In this document: positions 1 through 9,406 of the stretch, in pieces | Layout: every line of letters starts with the position of its first letter | Position numbering within the stretch: position 1 is the stretch's first letter | Assembly: GCA_020310875.1 (NCBI GenBank) | Contig: CM035432.1 | Span: 92,701,018-92,765,017 of the forward strand | Length of the DNA stretch: 64,000 nt | Direction: 5' to 3' | Source: Ceratopteris richardii | Lineage: Eukaryota > Streptophyta > Polypodiopsida > Polypodiales > Pteridaceae | Notes under the pieces: generated by a model | The model's input: the letters and a program-made list of their open reading frames with translations, nothing else | Told to the model about the DNA's origin: nothing | Databases searched by the model: none | Translations under genes and position numbers: made by a program

Positions 1-586
1 TGAATCTACTTCTACTTGTAATGACACATTAACATCCATAGTTCCATAGTTGAGTGAATAGGTTTACAATATATCATTTCAAACCTTCCTAAAAAGTTTA
101 TCAATGTACTTTTGTTGTGTCATATAGAGACATTCATTCCTAAATTTAAGTTCAATGCTTAGATAATAATGTAAAATACCAAGATCATTAACATCAAATG
201 TATGCTTAAGTTGTAACTTCAAGAACTGAAGATTTGAGTCCTTGGGATATATCGTAATCATATCATCGACATAAATTACGATGATGATCAAGACATCTGT
301 CTCTGACTTAAAATAGAGGGTAGGAGCAATTTCATAATTTTTAAAACCAATAGATAAAAGATATAAATGAATCTTTTCATATCAAGCCCTTGGTGCTTGC
401 TTCAAACCATAGAGTGCTTTTATAAACTTGCAAACTAAGTGTTCTTTACATGGTTCTTCAAAACCTTCTTGTTGTTGAATATAGGCATCTTCATGAAGAT
501 CACCATTTAGAAAAGTTGTCTTGATATATAATTGGTATACATTCGCACCAGAAAATGCAACAAGAGAAAGAATTATCCTAACTATG
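1..586 (-). pseudogene. copia reverse transcriptase fragment, downstream part
   Basis: Read on the minus strand this encodes copia RT motifs: a stretch resembling the KTxFLNGDLHE block, then the YGLKQAPRA motif near 385-420, then a YVDDM catalytic box near 255-270 and the DLGxLHYYLxIEL motif. The frame is broken between about 300 and 380. It is the older target of Copia-1. The upstream part of the same RT resumes at 4429 beyond the inserted element, and the 5-bp target duplication ctatg lies at 582-586 and 4424-4428. The element to which this RT belonged runs off the left edge, so its LTRs are not visible. Confidence 0.85.
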
Positions 587-977
587 TGTTGGGGATAAAG
601 GCCCCAAGGACTCTCCTTTTGTATATTTGACCCTTCCATGTGAAAGCTCTCTTCGAGAGCTTTCCAGACATATTTTTGTTGTATTTTTTGGACCCCAAAT
701 TGGGGAGTTATAGGCATTTACATTATTTTTATGACTTTTGGTCATTGGCCATGTGTGAAAATGCCCAAATTACCTAAAACTCACTTATCAATAAGACTTG
801 GTCCCAAATCTCTCATAACTTGATTGGGACTTCTTCAACTTCAATTTCTCCATCTTCTTCTCCAAATTTCTAGGCAGGTTTCTCTCTCTACTTTCTCTCT
901 CCTCACGCAGCAGCCCACTCCCTTTGCATTTGGAGCAACTGAGCACACCACGACGTAGCTCTCCGCGGCCTCTTTCA
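587..977 (+). repeat. Copia-1 5' LTR
   Basis: Direct repeat of 4027-4423. It starts TGTTGGGG and ends TTTCA, has a CT-rich 3' half (TCTCTCTCTAC) and is followed at once by the primer binding site. It contains the short inverted pair AAAGCTCTC/GAGAGCTTT near 645-665. The 3' copy carries an additional 5-bp GGAGC-type repeat unit that this copy lacks. Confidence 0.93.
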
Positions 978-979
978 AC

Positions 980-992
980 GGGTATCAGAGCC
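980..992 (+). other. Copia-1 primer binding site
   Basis: The sequence GGGTATCAGAGCC lies 2 bp after the 5' LTR and matches the usual copia site TGGTATCAGAGC, complementary to the 3' end of initiator methionine tRNA, with one mismatch at the first base. Confidence 0.85.
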
Positions 993-1674
993 TTGAGCTG
1001 TTCCATCGCGACAAAGTTGTTCGAAGTGCTTTTCCACTTCAGCCTATGTTAAGCTGAAGGTGTTTTCTTGCATTTGGGAGAATTTCATCGCGAAAAACCT
1101 TCTTTTTCGCGATAAAAGTGCTGTTTTTGGAGGATTACTTCAGCCCGGAGCAAAGCTGAAGCAAATTTTGTGCTTTTTAGAGAGTTTCATCGCGAAGAAT
1201 CTCTTCTATTCTTCTTTTTTTGTATCCCCACATGCCATTTTCAGCATCCACATTGCTGATTTTTTCATCTACAGGTCTTTTGTGGCAGAAATTCTCTCTC
1301 ATTTCAAGCGGGAGGACATGTACAAATATTGAGGAAGTGCATACTTGTTGGAAACTTATTACAGCAGGTCATTTCTCTGATTTTACAGGTCATATTGCTG
1401 CAAAAATTGGGGCTTTTGTGAAAACAAGCACCCGTTGACTTGGTTTTGCATCTACGTATGCCTTTTGTAGTTGAATTTGTTGTTTTTGTTGCAATTAAAG
1501 CTTGCTGGAATTTTCTGAAATTTTCTGCAGAAAATTTCAGAAATTGATTTTTGCAAGTTTTGAACAGTTTTTGGGCTTACTTTCTCAGCTATAGTCTCGT
1601 AAGGTAATTGCGCACAGGACAGCAAGTGAATTTTACCTTTTTTGGTGAAATTTTGAAGCTCTTAGTGTGCAAAC

Positions 1675-1759
1675 ATGGCCTCTACCTCCTCTGATGTCAA
1701 AAGCTTGTTTGAGATCAAGAGATTTGAAGGTAATGGTTTCGATTTGTGGAAAGAGAGAA
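1675..1759 (+). pseudogene. Copia-1 gag N-terminal stub
   Basis: An ATG at 1675 opens a frame of about 28 codons that looks like the start of a plant copia gag (short Ser/Thr-rich head, then FEIKRFEGNGFDLWKERM, the conserved motif around the UBN2-type gag domain). The reading frame then passes directly into DNA that encodes the integrase C-terminal segment in another frame. The rest of gag, the zinc knuckle, protease and the integrase catalytic core are absent. Both parental sequences plausibly carry GAGAGAATG-like DNA at the joint, so a microhomology deletion is possible; that part is inference. Confidence 0.7.
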
Positions 1760-3990
1760 TGTTGGATGCATGCTGTCCACAGCTAATCTCCCTCATGGAT
1801 TTTGGGGAGAGGCTTTGAAAACTGCAGTTCATGTTTGCACTCGATCCCCTCATATGTCCTTAAAAGGTGGCATTCCAGAAGAGGTTTGGTCTGGCAAACC
1901 AGCTTCATATGACCACCTACGCATCTTTGGTTGTGATGCTTTTGTGCATATAAGGCCTGAGTTGAGAAGCAAGTTAGATGCAAAGTCCATGAAAGGAATC
2001 TTCATGGGTTATGGAGATGAAGGTGAAATGGGCTATAGGATTTGGCTACCTCAACTCAAGAAGGTAATACGCAGCCGAGATGTTGTATTTAATGAGGCAA
2101 GGCTGCTCAAAAACAATTGTGCCTCTAAAGATGACCATAAAAGAGTCAAATTTCAGCATGTACAGCCACCTGTTAAATCTGATATGAACCCTCGGGATGC
2201 ACCACATATGGATGGAAATGACAATGAGCCCGTGATTATTGAGCCAGATGATGCTGGACAGCAGAATGATGCTCCTGAAGGGCATATGCAGCGACCTATT
2301 CATGCTGAAAACAGGGCTGGAAATGATGTACAGCAGCCCGTTAACAATGAAGAAGTTAATGTACCTCTTGATGTAGATCCATTGCCTGGTAATGTGGATC
2401 ATTGGGTAAGAAGATCTATACGTCCTAGGAGGCCAGTGAATAGATATGATCCCTCTATACATTATATTATGTTATCAAATGAGGGTGAGCCTCTTACTTA
2501 TAAAGAGGCAAAGCTATGTGAGCACAAGAAGAAGTGGGAGTTAGCCATGCAGGAAGAGATAAAGGCCTTGCATGCAAATGATACTTGGGATTTGGTTGAG
2601 TTACCCAAAGGAAGGAAAGCCATTCCCAACAAGTGGGTGTACAAAATCAAAACTGTTGATGGCAAACCCAAGTATAAGGCAAGGCTGGTTGCTAAGGGAT
2701 ATGCCCAAAAAGAGGGCATTGATTTCCAAGAAGTGTTCTCTCCAGTGGTGAAAATTACCAATTTACGTGTGTTGTTTGCTCTCAGAGCTTCCTTGGATTT
2801 GGAGTTATTCCAAATGGATGTTAAAACAGCCTTTTTGCATGGTGATTTAGATGAAGAGCTGTCTGGTATGCAAACTGAAAAGGAGCTTATATGGGCTGAA
2901 ACAGGCCCCCAGACAATGGTATAAGAAGTTTGATGCATTTATGCTGAAACATGGGTTTAAAAGAAGCCATGCAGATCACTGTTTGTACACCAAAAAGGAT
3001 GAAGATGGCAGCCCAATTATTCTTGTATTGTATGTAGATGATATGCTGCTGGCTGGGAAGAAAAAGAGCACTCTGAATGCTCTAAAACAGCAGCTGAACT
3101 CTGCATTCTCAATGAAAGACCTTGGGGAAGCTGAGCATATTCTTGGTATGCGTATAAAAAGGGATAGGCAGCAGCATACTTTGCAGGTATCCCAAGAAAA
3201 GTACATTGAAAAAGTGCTGGACAGATTTAATGTGGCTGATGCTAAGCCTCTTGGAGTGCCATTGCAGCCACATGTTAAGCTTTCCAAGGATGACTGTCCC
3301 AAAAATGATGATGCAGCCAGTTACATGAAGAGTGTTCCATATGCATCAGCTTGTGGTTCACTTATGTATGCTATGGTTGCCACTCGGCCAGACATTGCTC
3401 ATGCAGTGGGAGTTGTTAGCAGGTTCATGGCTAATCCTGGTAGAGCTCATTGGGAGGCAGTCAAATCTATCTTGAGATATTTGAAAGGGACCAAAAGTAA
3501 ATGCTTATGTTATGGAAAGGGTCCATTGGAGTTAAAAGGATTTTGTGATTCAGACATGGCAGGTGATGTTGACAAACGCAAGTCCACAAGTGGCTATGTA
3601 TACATACTTGCAGGTGGAGCTATTTCATGGTGCTCTAGTCTTCAGAGGATAGTTGCACTATCTACTACAGAAGCTGAATATATTTCAGCCACAGAGGCTT
3701 CCGAAGAAGCCATTTGGTTAGCCCGCCTCTGCAGTGAGTTTGGGATGCCTGAAAAGGCACCTGTTCTTGGATGCGATAGCCAGAGTGCCATATGTTTGGC
3801 AAAGAATGCCATGTTTCATGCTCGCACAAAGCATATTGATGTGAGATATCACTTCATCAGAGAGGTGTTAGAGGATGGCTTGATCACTTTGATCAAGGTC
3901 AATACTTCACAAAATCCTGCAAATGCTCTCACGAAGTGTCTACCTAAGGCGCAACATCAGCTATGTATACAGATGGTGGGAGTTACTTAG
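1760..3990 (+). pseudogene. Copia-1 pol remnant: integrase C-part, RT, RNase H
   Basis: From 1760 the frame encodes the late integrase motif LPHGFWGEA and the FGCDAFVHI...GIFMGYGDEGEMGYRIW block, a long integrase-RT linker, then RT (NKWVYKIK, KARLVAKGYAQ, FQMDVKTAFLHGDL). At about 2858 a small deletion removes the residues that normally follow GDLDEE and shifts the frame. The second frame runs 2851-3990 with YGLKQAPRQWY, YVDDMLLAG near 3031, and an RNase H domain with DSDMAGD, STTEAEY, CDSQSA and a terminal ANALTKCLP. All RT and RNase H acidic residues I can identify are present, so apart from the gag/protease/integrase loss one frameshift is the main lesion. Length is well below the roughly 1,300-1,400 residues of a full copia polyprotein. 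Confidence 0.9.
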
Positions 3991-4015
3991 CTTAAAGGAG
4001 CCTCCTTAGTCCTTT

Positions 4016-4026
4016 AAGTGGGAGGT
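4016..4026 (+). other. Copia-1 polypurine tract
   Basis: AAGTGGGAGGT immediately precedes the 3' LTR, in the position where plus-strand synthesis is primed in LTR retrotransposons. Copia-A and Copia-B carry the similar AGTGGGAGAT at the same place. Confidence 0.75.
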
Positions 4027-4423
4027 TGTTGGGGATAAAGGCCCCAAGGACTCTCCTTTTGTATATTTTGACCCTTCCATGTGAAAGCTCTCTTCGAGAG
4101 CTTTCCAGACATATTTTTGTTGTATTTTTTGGACCCCAAATTGGGGAGTTATAGGCATTTACATTATTTTTATGACTTTTGGTCATTGGCCATGTGTGAA
4201 CATGCCCAAATGACCTAAAAGTCACTTATCAATAAGACTTGGTCCCAAATCTCTCATAACTTGATTGGGACTTCTTCAACTTCAGTTTCTCCATCTTCTT
4301 CTCCAAATTTTTGCGTAGGTTTCTCTCTCTACTTTCTCTCTCCTCACGCAACAGCCCACTCCCTTTGCATTTGGAGCGGAGCAACTGAGCACACCACAAC
4401 GTAGCTCTCTGCGGCCTCTTTCA
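4027..4423 (+). repeat. Copia-1 3' LTR
   Basis: Direct repeat of 587-977, about 97 percent identical by eye. It is 6 bp longer because of one extra T and a 5-bp insertion near 4376. It ends CTTTCA and is followed by the ctatg target duplication. Confidence 0.93.
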
Positions 4424-4428
4424 CTATG

Positions 4429-4560
4429 GTCATTCAAGAAGTAGATGCAAATGTTTCGTCATAGTCTATACCCTTTTTTTTTTGCATAACCTTTAACTAG
4501 TAATCTAGCTTTACACCTGTTAACTATACCATTGTACCTTTACGTGGATAAATTTGGGGT
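4429..4560 (-). pseudogene. copia RT fragment, upstream part
   Basis: The minus strand reads the RT block KARLLVKGYA, followed after a one-base slip in an A-run by a GIDYDETFA-like block. This directly precedes, in RT order, the segment at 1-586, showing that Copia-1 split one RT gene. It ends near 4544, where a dispersed repeat shared with 10900 begins. Confidence 0.75.
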
Positions 4561-5010
4561 ATTAGACTAATAGTGGGGGAGTTCGTGTTAGCAGCCAAAT
4601 AGTTTTGGAAGAGTATGCAAAGCTAGATCTATGGAACTTGGACCTGTGGTATTAATAATGGGCCTACTAAATTTCCAACAGTTCGCACTTTATTACAACA
4701 TGTAGCAGTTTTGGTACTTTTTTATAAATTGTGGACCAAATTATAAGTGATTCATATGGGCTGTTGACTTTTTTTTTAACCAAAAATTAGGGTTGGACTT
4801 CAATCATGATTTTGGTACTTTTTGGGCAAGTCTTATATATGGTTGGATTGTTATCTTTGATTACTTCATGAATATGTTATTCATTTTTAAAGGAACTGAA
4901 TCTAACTTTGACATATGATATAAACTAAATATAATATTCATGAACATATACAATGTTCGACAATTCCGAACCTGAAATAGATAAAATTAGGATTCATCAT
5001 GTCCATTTGC
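4544..5010 (+). repeat. dispersed repeat R1, copy 1 (interrupted)
   Basis: This stretch aligns colinearly with 10900-11240: both begin GTGGATAA(A/G)TTTGGGGTATT, share AATTGTGGACC, AAAAATTAGGGTT and TACTTTTTGGGCAAG, and end around CATGAA(C/T)ATATACAATGTT. Copy 1 is longer because it contains the 95-bp insertion at 4586-4680 and extra bases near 4850-4900. No coding potential is visible. It may be part of an LTR or 3' region of an old retrotransposon. Confidence 0.75.
4586..4680 (+). mobile_element. 95-bp TG...CA insertion with target duplication
   Basis: A 95-bp block starting TGTTAG and ending CCAACA interrupts dispersed repeat R1. It is flanked by a perfect 5-bp duplication gttcg (4581-4585 and 4681-4685). 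The second R1 copy at 10931-10950 is uninterrupted at the same place, so it acts as an empty site. TG...CA ends, short terminal inverted bases and a 5-bp duplication are the hallmarks of an LTR integrated by retroviral-type integrase, so the best reading is a solo LTR of a SMART/TRIM-size element. No coding capacity. Confidence 0.7.
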
Positions 5011-6229
5011 TAATATTTCCTGCAATTCCCCTTCCTAAATACCAATTATCTTGAGTGAGGAAATAAAAACTAGTTTCGAAAGAGGTTGGATATCTTTCTA
5101 GACTTCTCTTTTTGACAAACTTGCATTGAGATATGTCCTCAATAGGTAGATAATTCAATGTATGTTGAATAAGTAGTATTGTCCTTCATTATGAGATCCA
5201 AAGATAAAGCCAAAATATGAAACCTAAGTTCCATAGTTCGTGGGACTTGTACATGTGTTATTCCATTTTGAGATTAATGTAGATGATTCTTTCACTAAAG
5301 TTCAAGCTTCATATTAGATTTATGCAAAGATTTTATCCACCACCTTCTGACGAAGATATTGGAATACCTTCTACATAAGGTAAACTTCAAAAAAGATTGC
5401 AGATATATTTCTATTACCGAAATCCAACCTTCAACTTCATTTTCTTTTTCTTTCTTTTCAAATGTACCTGTCTTTTTTGATAAAAAGCTCAAAAATAGAT
5501 ACAATCTATAAATATAAATCCAAGATACATTTCTTTCTTTCAAACTTTGTAGAGATTTGGGTAGAATACTAGGACTTCGTAAAATTGGGGAATCATGAGT
5601 AACAAGTGCAAGTGAATCATGTGAAAAAGAAAAATACAAATAAGATTTGTACATTCACAAGAAATTAACCAAAAAAAATATTTCACACTCACATATGAAT
5701 AGGTTTTTTAAGTATTTGGTATGCAAAGCATAAATGGATACATACAAATAATTCCAAAAAACGGAACTTTTCTATTTTTTATCATAGAAAATGCATTTAC
5801 TCGTGTTAAAGACAATTCCCAAATCATGTTTTAAGAATGCAAACACTGATATCAAATTCTTGGAAACATGAGGCGCATACAAGACATGAAGGAGATGGAA
5901 CGTTTTACCACTCTAAGTCTTACGAACAACAGCTCTTATGCCTTGCACACAAAAAATCTGGTCATTTGCACAAAAAAGCACTTGCACAAAAAAACAACAA
6001 TTTAGGTTTAGCAAATGAGACAAACAAAAAACAGGCTAAGATCTAGTGTCATGTGCCTGAAAGTACTATTGGAAAGAAGTGAGCAATGTTGGAAAAAGTG
6101 AGCAACTTTTCGTTCAAAAGCTCTAGTAACACATAAAAGACAAAAGAACCGAAGGTCACACAAGTCACAAATAGTCACAAATGGTCTCATTTTTGGAAAA
6201 TGGAATAATCTGATAGTACTCCTCAAGAG
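5011..6229. other. no recognisable gene
   Basis: AT-rich intergenic sequence. A 119-codon minus-strand frame (5295-5654) exists, but it is rich in low-complexity hydrophobic and basic runs and matches no family I know. Nothing else is supportable. Confidence 0.6.
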
Positions 6230-6612
6230 CTACCAAAATGATACATAACACTTGGGATCATTGGAGTGCTCTTCTCAAGAGCTAAGCTAGGAGGAGGTGG
6301 TCCTTTTAACTTAGAGAGGTGAAGTTTTCTTTTCTTCATCATCTACAAGGTGTGGAGAAGCTTGGAGCTTATCTACTTGGAGGAGATCATCTTCAAACTT
6401 CAACTTTGAAGCTTTGGAGATTGTAGAGTTATGGACAGCTTGTATCTCTCGCATATTCTCTATGCTATCTTGTAACTTCGTGTACTTCAACTTGGCATGT
6501 AATGGATATATCTGGAGCATGGCTTCTTTCATCTCTCTCGTGTTTTGTCTATTCTCCATCTTGTCTCTATTTTCTCTATGCCTCTATATTAATTGTGGAC
6601 CTAAAACCAACA
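6230..6612 (+). repeat. LTR of copia family E (3' part), followed by primer site
   Basis: The end of this block (CTCTATATTAATTGTGGACC ... ACCAACA at 6612) and its body (GTTATGGACAGCTTGTATCTC, CTCCATCTTGTCTCTATTTTC) match, inverted and diverged, the solo LTR at 12499-15056. It is directly followed by ATTGGTATCACAACAG (6613-6628), a copia-type primer site, so this is a 5' LTR in plus orientation. The LTR start is not resolved. Behind the primer site an ATG at 6682 opens a short, stop-interrupted frame that could be the start of gag. Confidence 0.65.
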
Positions 6613-7110
6613 ATTGGTATCACAACAGAACAACCTAGAGTACATTGAGAATTTGGGTACATGTAGAAGAATCAAATCTTCATGGCAAATGGAGACCAAA
6701 CTCAGCCTTATATTCAGCAATGAGATGCACATGATCAGACTTTAAATAGATGCTTACACTCCAAGAGGGATCACATCAAAATTTGGCAGAATGAAGCTAT
6801 TACGACGACAATACACCATTCATATTTGTTGGAGTTTATTATTTGCTGGATTTGCAAGAATGAATTGTCAATAATAGTATTGGAGAGCATTGCTTCCTTG
6901 TCTACCTGTGAAGTGATGTTCAAACTACTAGTCTACTTTCTAGAGCTCCTCGGAGTTTGTCACTCAACCATACGTATGGGAGTTGGCATCAACATCTTGG
7001 CGGTCATGGAGGAAGGTTTATGTGAGCAAGGAAGGGTTTTATCTCTACATTCTGAACCCTATGGTGGACTTATAACACCTTGTATGTGTATGTGTATGTG
7101 TGTGTGTGTG

Positions 7111-7256
7111 TGTTAGACTCAAGAAATGATAGGCAGGAGATGGTTGAACCACACCCTAAGAGGGAGGATTAGGAAGTAATCCTCAACCATGGCTTTTGGG
7201 GCAAGTGGTTAGCCCATCATACTCCTAGCCAATAGGTCATGAGTTCAAATCCTAGA
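7111..7256 (+). repeat. TRIM 5' LTR
   Basis: It starts TGTTAGACTC and ends ATCCTAGA. It is repeated at 7717-7861 with five substitutions and a 1-bp indel. Its 3' half carries a tRNA-like sequence. Confidence 0.85.
7197..7252 (+). other. tRNA-like module (A box and B box), 5' LTR copy
   Basis: An A-box-like TGGGGCAAGTGGTT (7197-7210) forms with the next bases a D-arm, GGGC-AAGTGGTTA-GCCC. A B box, AGTTCAAATCC (7242-7252), lies about 30 bp further on and matches the Pol III consensus GGTTCRANNCC at all but the first base. A CCTA...TAGG hairpin sits between them in the anticodon-arm position. No acceptor stem or full T stem is convincing, so this is a tRNA-derived promoter or SINE-like module, not a functional tRNA gene. 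Confidence 0.65.
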
Positions 7257-7271
7257 ATTGGTATCAGAGCC
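7257..7271 (+). other. TRIM primer binding site
   Basis: ATTGGTATCAGAGCC directly follows the 5' repeat and contains the perfect plant copia primer site TGGTATCAGAGC at 7259-7270. Its position fixes the inner edge of the 5' LTR. Confidence 0.85.
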
Positions 7272-7701
7272 TAGGAAGTAGGCTTGGGCAAGGTGAATGG
7301 AAGGCATGTGTGTCGCTTTCAACGGTGAGCCCAACAAAGATTAGAGTGTATCTCCCAATCCGTAGGTCAGATTTAGACATGTAAGGTACCGTTGGAAAGC
7401 TCTCGGAATGAGTTTTCCAATGAAAGCATTTGATTGAGGATCTAAGATACCTAGCATGGGTGAGAACCAGGTTCAAGATACTGAGGTTGAGAACAAGGTG
7501 CTCAAGAGACCAAGGTTGCGAACAAGACAAGTCCGTAGGCAAGTGGCCAAGAAGCGGAAAGGCAAGGTTCAAGAGACTGAGGTTGAGAGCAAGGGTTCAA
7601 GAGACCAAGGTTGAGAACAAGAAGGTTCAAGAGACTATGCAAGGGTGAGGACATCAATTCAAGGGGAGATCAAGAATTGATCATTGAGGACAATGATCTC
7701 T

Positions 7702-7716
7702 AGAAGGGGAAGAGAG
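7702..7716 (+). other. TRIM polypurine tract
   Basis: A 14-base run of purines, GAAGGGGAAGAGAG, ends exactly where the 3' LTR begins. Confidence 0.8.
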
Positions 7717-7861
7717 TGTTAGACTCAGAAATGATAGGCATGAGATGGTTCAACCACACCCTAAGAGCGAGGATTAGGAAGTAATCCTCAACCATGGCTT
7801 TTGGGGCAAGTGGTTAGCCCATCATACTCCTAGCCAATAGATCATGAGTTCAAATCCCAGA
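7717..7861 (+). repeat. TRIM 3' LTR
   Basis: Direct repeat of 7111-7256. Its tRNA-like module is preserved: A box at 7802-7815 with an identical D-arm and B box at 7847-7857 with an identical sequence. The few differences between LTRs fall outside the two boxes, apart from one base change just upstream of the B box arm. Confidence 0.85.
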
Positions 7862-7952
7862 GTGTGTGTGTACAAGAGGTGTAGATGAGAGCATATAACC
7901 TTGGTTTGAAAAGTATTGGACAACCTTGATAATTTTGGGAGTATGTTTGAGT

Positions 7953-7992
7953 CTCTATGTCTCTATATTGATTGTGGGTCTAAAAACCAACA
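7953..7992 (+). repeat. LTR 3'-terminal fragment, family E-like
   Basis: The stretch ending CTATATTGATTGTGGGTC ... AACCAACA closely resembles the last 40 bp of the LTRs at 6612 and (inverted) 12499. No primer site follows; a minus-strand gag remnant abuts it, so this is probably a 3' or solo LTR end. The LTR 5' boundary is not resolved. Confidence 0.5.
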
Positions 7993-8029
7993 AGTACCAT
8001 TGTCAAACGATTAAATCACATATCTTTTA

Positions 8030-9000
8030 GAAGAAAAATCATCAAGTGTGAAGCACACAAATTCTTCATCACTGTCTATGGTGTTTGAACTCTCTACTTG
8101 TTTCTCTTTAGATGAATCATCCTCATTGTCACCAATAATATTTTAAAAATCTCTTTCCTATTTTGCTAATCTAAGCCTGCACTCACTTGTGTAATATTCA
8201 AGCTTCCTACAATTACAAAAATTACCACCTTATAAGTTTTCTTCTTCTCATATTCAGAGTCTTCAAGGTCAATGAGATCATAACGATCTTTACTAGATCT
8301 GGAATTGGAAGTAAAACTAGAACTCTTCTTAGATTTTCAACTAGAATTCTTACTATCCTTGCATTTATCATTGCCTTTTGCTTTAGTAACTATGGTTAGG
8401 TCACTCATGAACTTATAATAAAATTAATTCAGATCTAAATTAATCTTCTTATAATAAAATATTCTCTAACTTTCTAAATGTGACCGTTGTGTCAATGATA
8501 GAGAAAGCCATCAAGAAAAGACACATAAGACCTTGGATATGAGTTATGAGTGACGGTCACAAATTTCATCATCTTTTATAATTAAATCAAAATTTGCAAG
8601 TTGATCACTAGATCTTGAATTCTATTTAGGTGTTCCTCAATTGAACATATCTTCTTCTATTCTCAAGTTGTGTAGTTGATGCTTAAGACATTGCTTTCTC
8701 ACAATGTTTAAAAGATAGAACAAATCTTCTAATATATCCCAAGTTTCTTTAGATATCAAACAAGGTCTAAGATTAGGAATCACAATTCTCTTCACTAAAA
8801 GGGATATGATGGCTAATGCTTATGCATTCTTTGAATCCCAATGTTTTTTATCTTGAGAAGTTGAACTTCCTCTAGGCTGAGCAATTCTAGTTCTAGATGG
8901 GTTTTGAAGTTCAATAGAGATAGACGTCTCATCTCTAGTTGTTTCTCTTCTTCTTCCTATATTAGGTGTTTGCTTAGGTCCTTGCGATCATGTTAAATTA
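8030..9000 (-). pseudogene. degenerate copia gag
   Basis: Read on the minus strand: a block with SKETWDILEDLFY (about 8745-8700), typical of UBN2-type copia gag, then a basic Lys/Ser region, a CCHC zinc knuckle of the form FCNCRKLEYYTSEC (8179-8222, first spacing altered), and a SSNTIDSDEEFVCF tail. Frameshifts and stops are frequent. The tail is the same family as the plus-strand remnant at 11390-11940, which carries SSNTINDFDEDFVFS. A TAA-rich AT microsatellite at 9045-9075 lies upstream of it. Confidence 0.7.
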
Positions 9001-9406
9001 CCAAAAACAATTTTCCATACATCTTTTGCAATCTCAAATATTATTATTAAAAAATAATAATAATAATAATAACATTAAACTCCAAAATGGATGCTTGGAG
9101 TTTTCTTAAAGTCTCTCATCAGAAGATAAATCCCAAGAATATTGGACTCGTCATGATCTTATATTGGATCTAGATAGGCTAGAACTAAACTCGAATAAAA
9201 TAAGGTTTATGTGCACTTAGCACAAAACTAAAAACCCTATGAGAAGATTAACCTTGCACAAATGCAAGTCTAACCATTCACACTAGAAAGTCTTATCAAA
9301 CTTAGGTAACCTTAATATTTACAAACTTGAGAAAGTAAACAAAATTGTTCTTCAAAAACCCGGTGCTCACCAAAAGTAAAATTAAGGATTTAAAAATTGT
9401 GAACCA

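Larger units (their letters stand above)
587..4423 (+). mobile_element. Copia-1, LTR retrotransposon with large internal deletion
   Basis: Bounded by two direct LTRs (391 and 397 bp) that start TGTTGGGG and end CTTTCA, flanked by the 5-bp duplication ctatg (582-586, 4424-4428). A tRNA-iMet-type primer site follows the 5' LTR and a purine tract precedes the 3' LTR. I count about 11 substitutions and two indels between the LTRs, roughly 3 percent, so this is a moderately recent insertion. The internal region is only about 3.0 kb: most of gag, protease and the integrase core are missing and gag codon 28 or so runs straight into the integrase C-terminal part. It sits inside an older minus-strand copia RT. 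It cannot be autonomous. Confidence 0.93.
7111..7861 (+). mobile_element. TRIM: miniature LTR retrotransposon with tRNA-like LTRs
   Basis: A 751-bp unit: direct terminal repeats of 146 and 145 bp (five substitutions and one indel, about 3.5 percent), a primer site TGGTATCAGAGC beginning 2 bp inside, about 430 bp of non-coding internal DNA made partly of diverged GTTGAGAACAAGG-type units, and a polypurine tract immediately before the 3' repeat. It is flanked by gtgtg on both sides (7106-7110, 7862-7866), consistent with insertion into a GT microsatellite; because the target is itself a repeat, the duplication is less decisive. Total size, LTR size and lack of a coding frame fit TRIM elements, which depend on proteins made elsewhere. 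Each LTR contains a tRNA-like A-box/B-box module. The left end is TG but the right end reads CCAGA/CCTAGA, not CA. Confidence 0.8.

Noticed and set aside
788..1006. 72-codon minus-strand frame with many charged residues
   Set aside because: Lies antisense within the Copia-1 5' LTR and is not kept open in the 3' LTR copy.
4424..4428. ctatg as part of the Copia-1 LTR
   Set aside because: It is identical to 582-586 outside the 5' LTR and the RT homology resumes with it, so it is the target duplication.
5295..5654. 119-codon minus-strand frame as a host gene
   Set aside because: Low-complexity composition, no family motif, no splice or promoter context; likely chance in AT-rich DNA.
7197..7252. 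A functional tRNA gene
   Set aside because: D-arm and B box are good, but the acceptor stem cannot be formed and the T stem is poor; duplication with the surrounding LTR shows that it is part of the TRIM.
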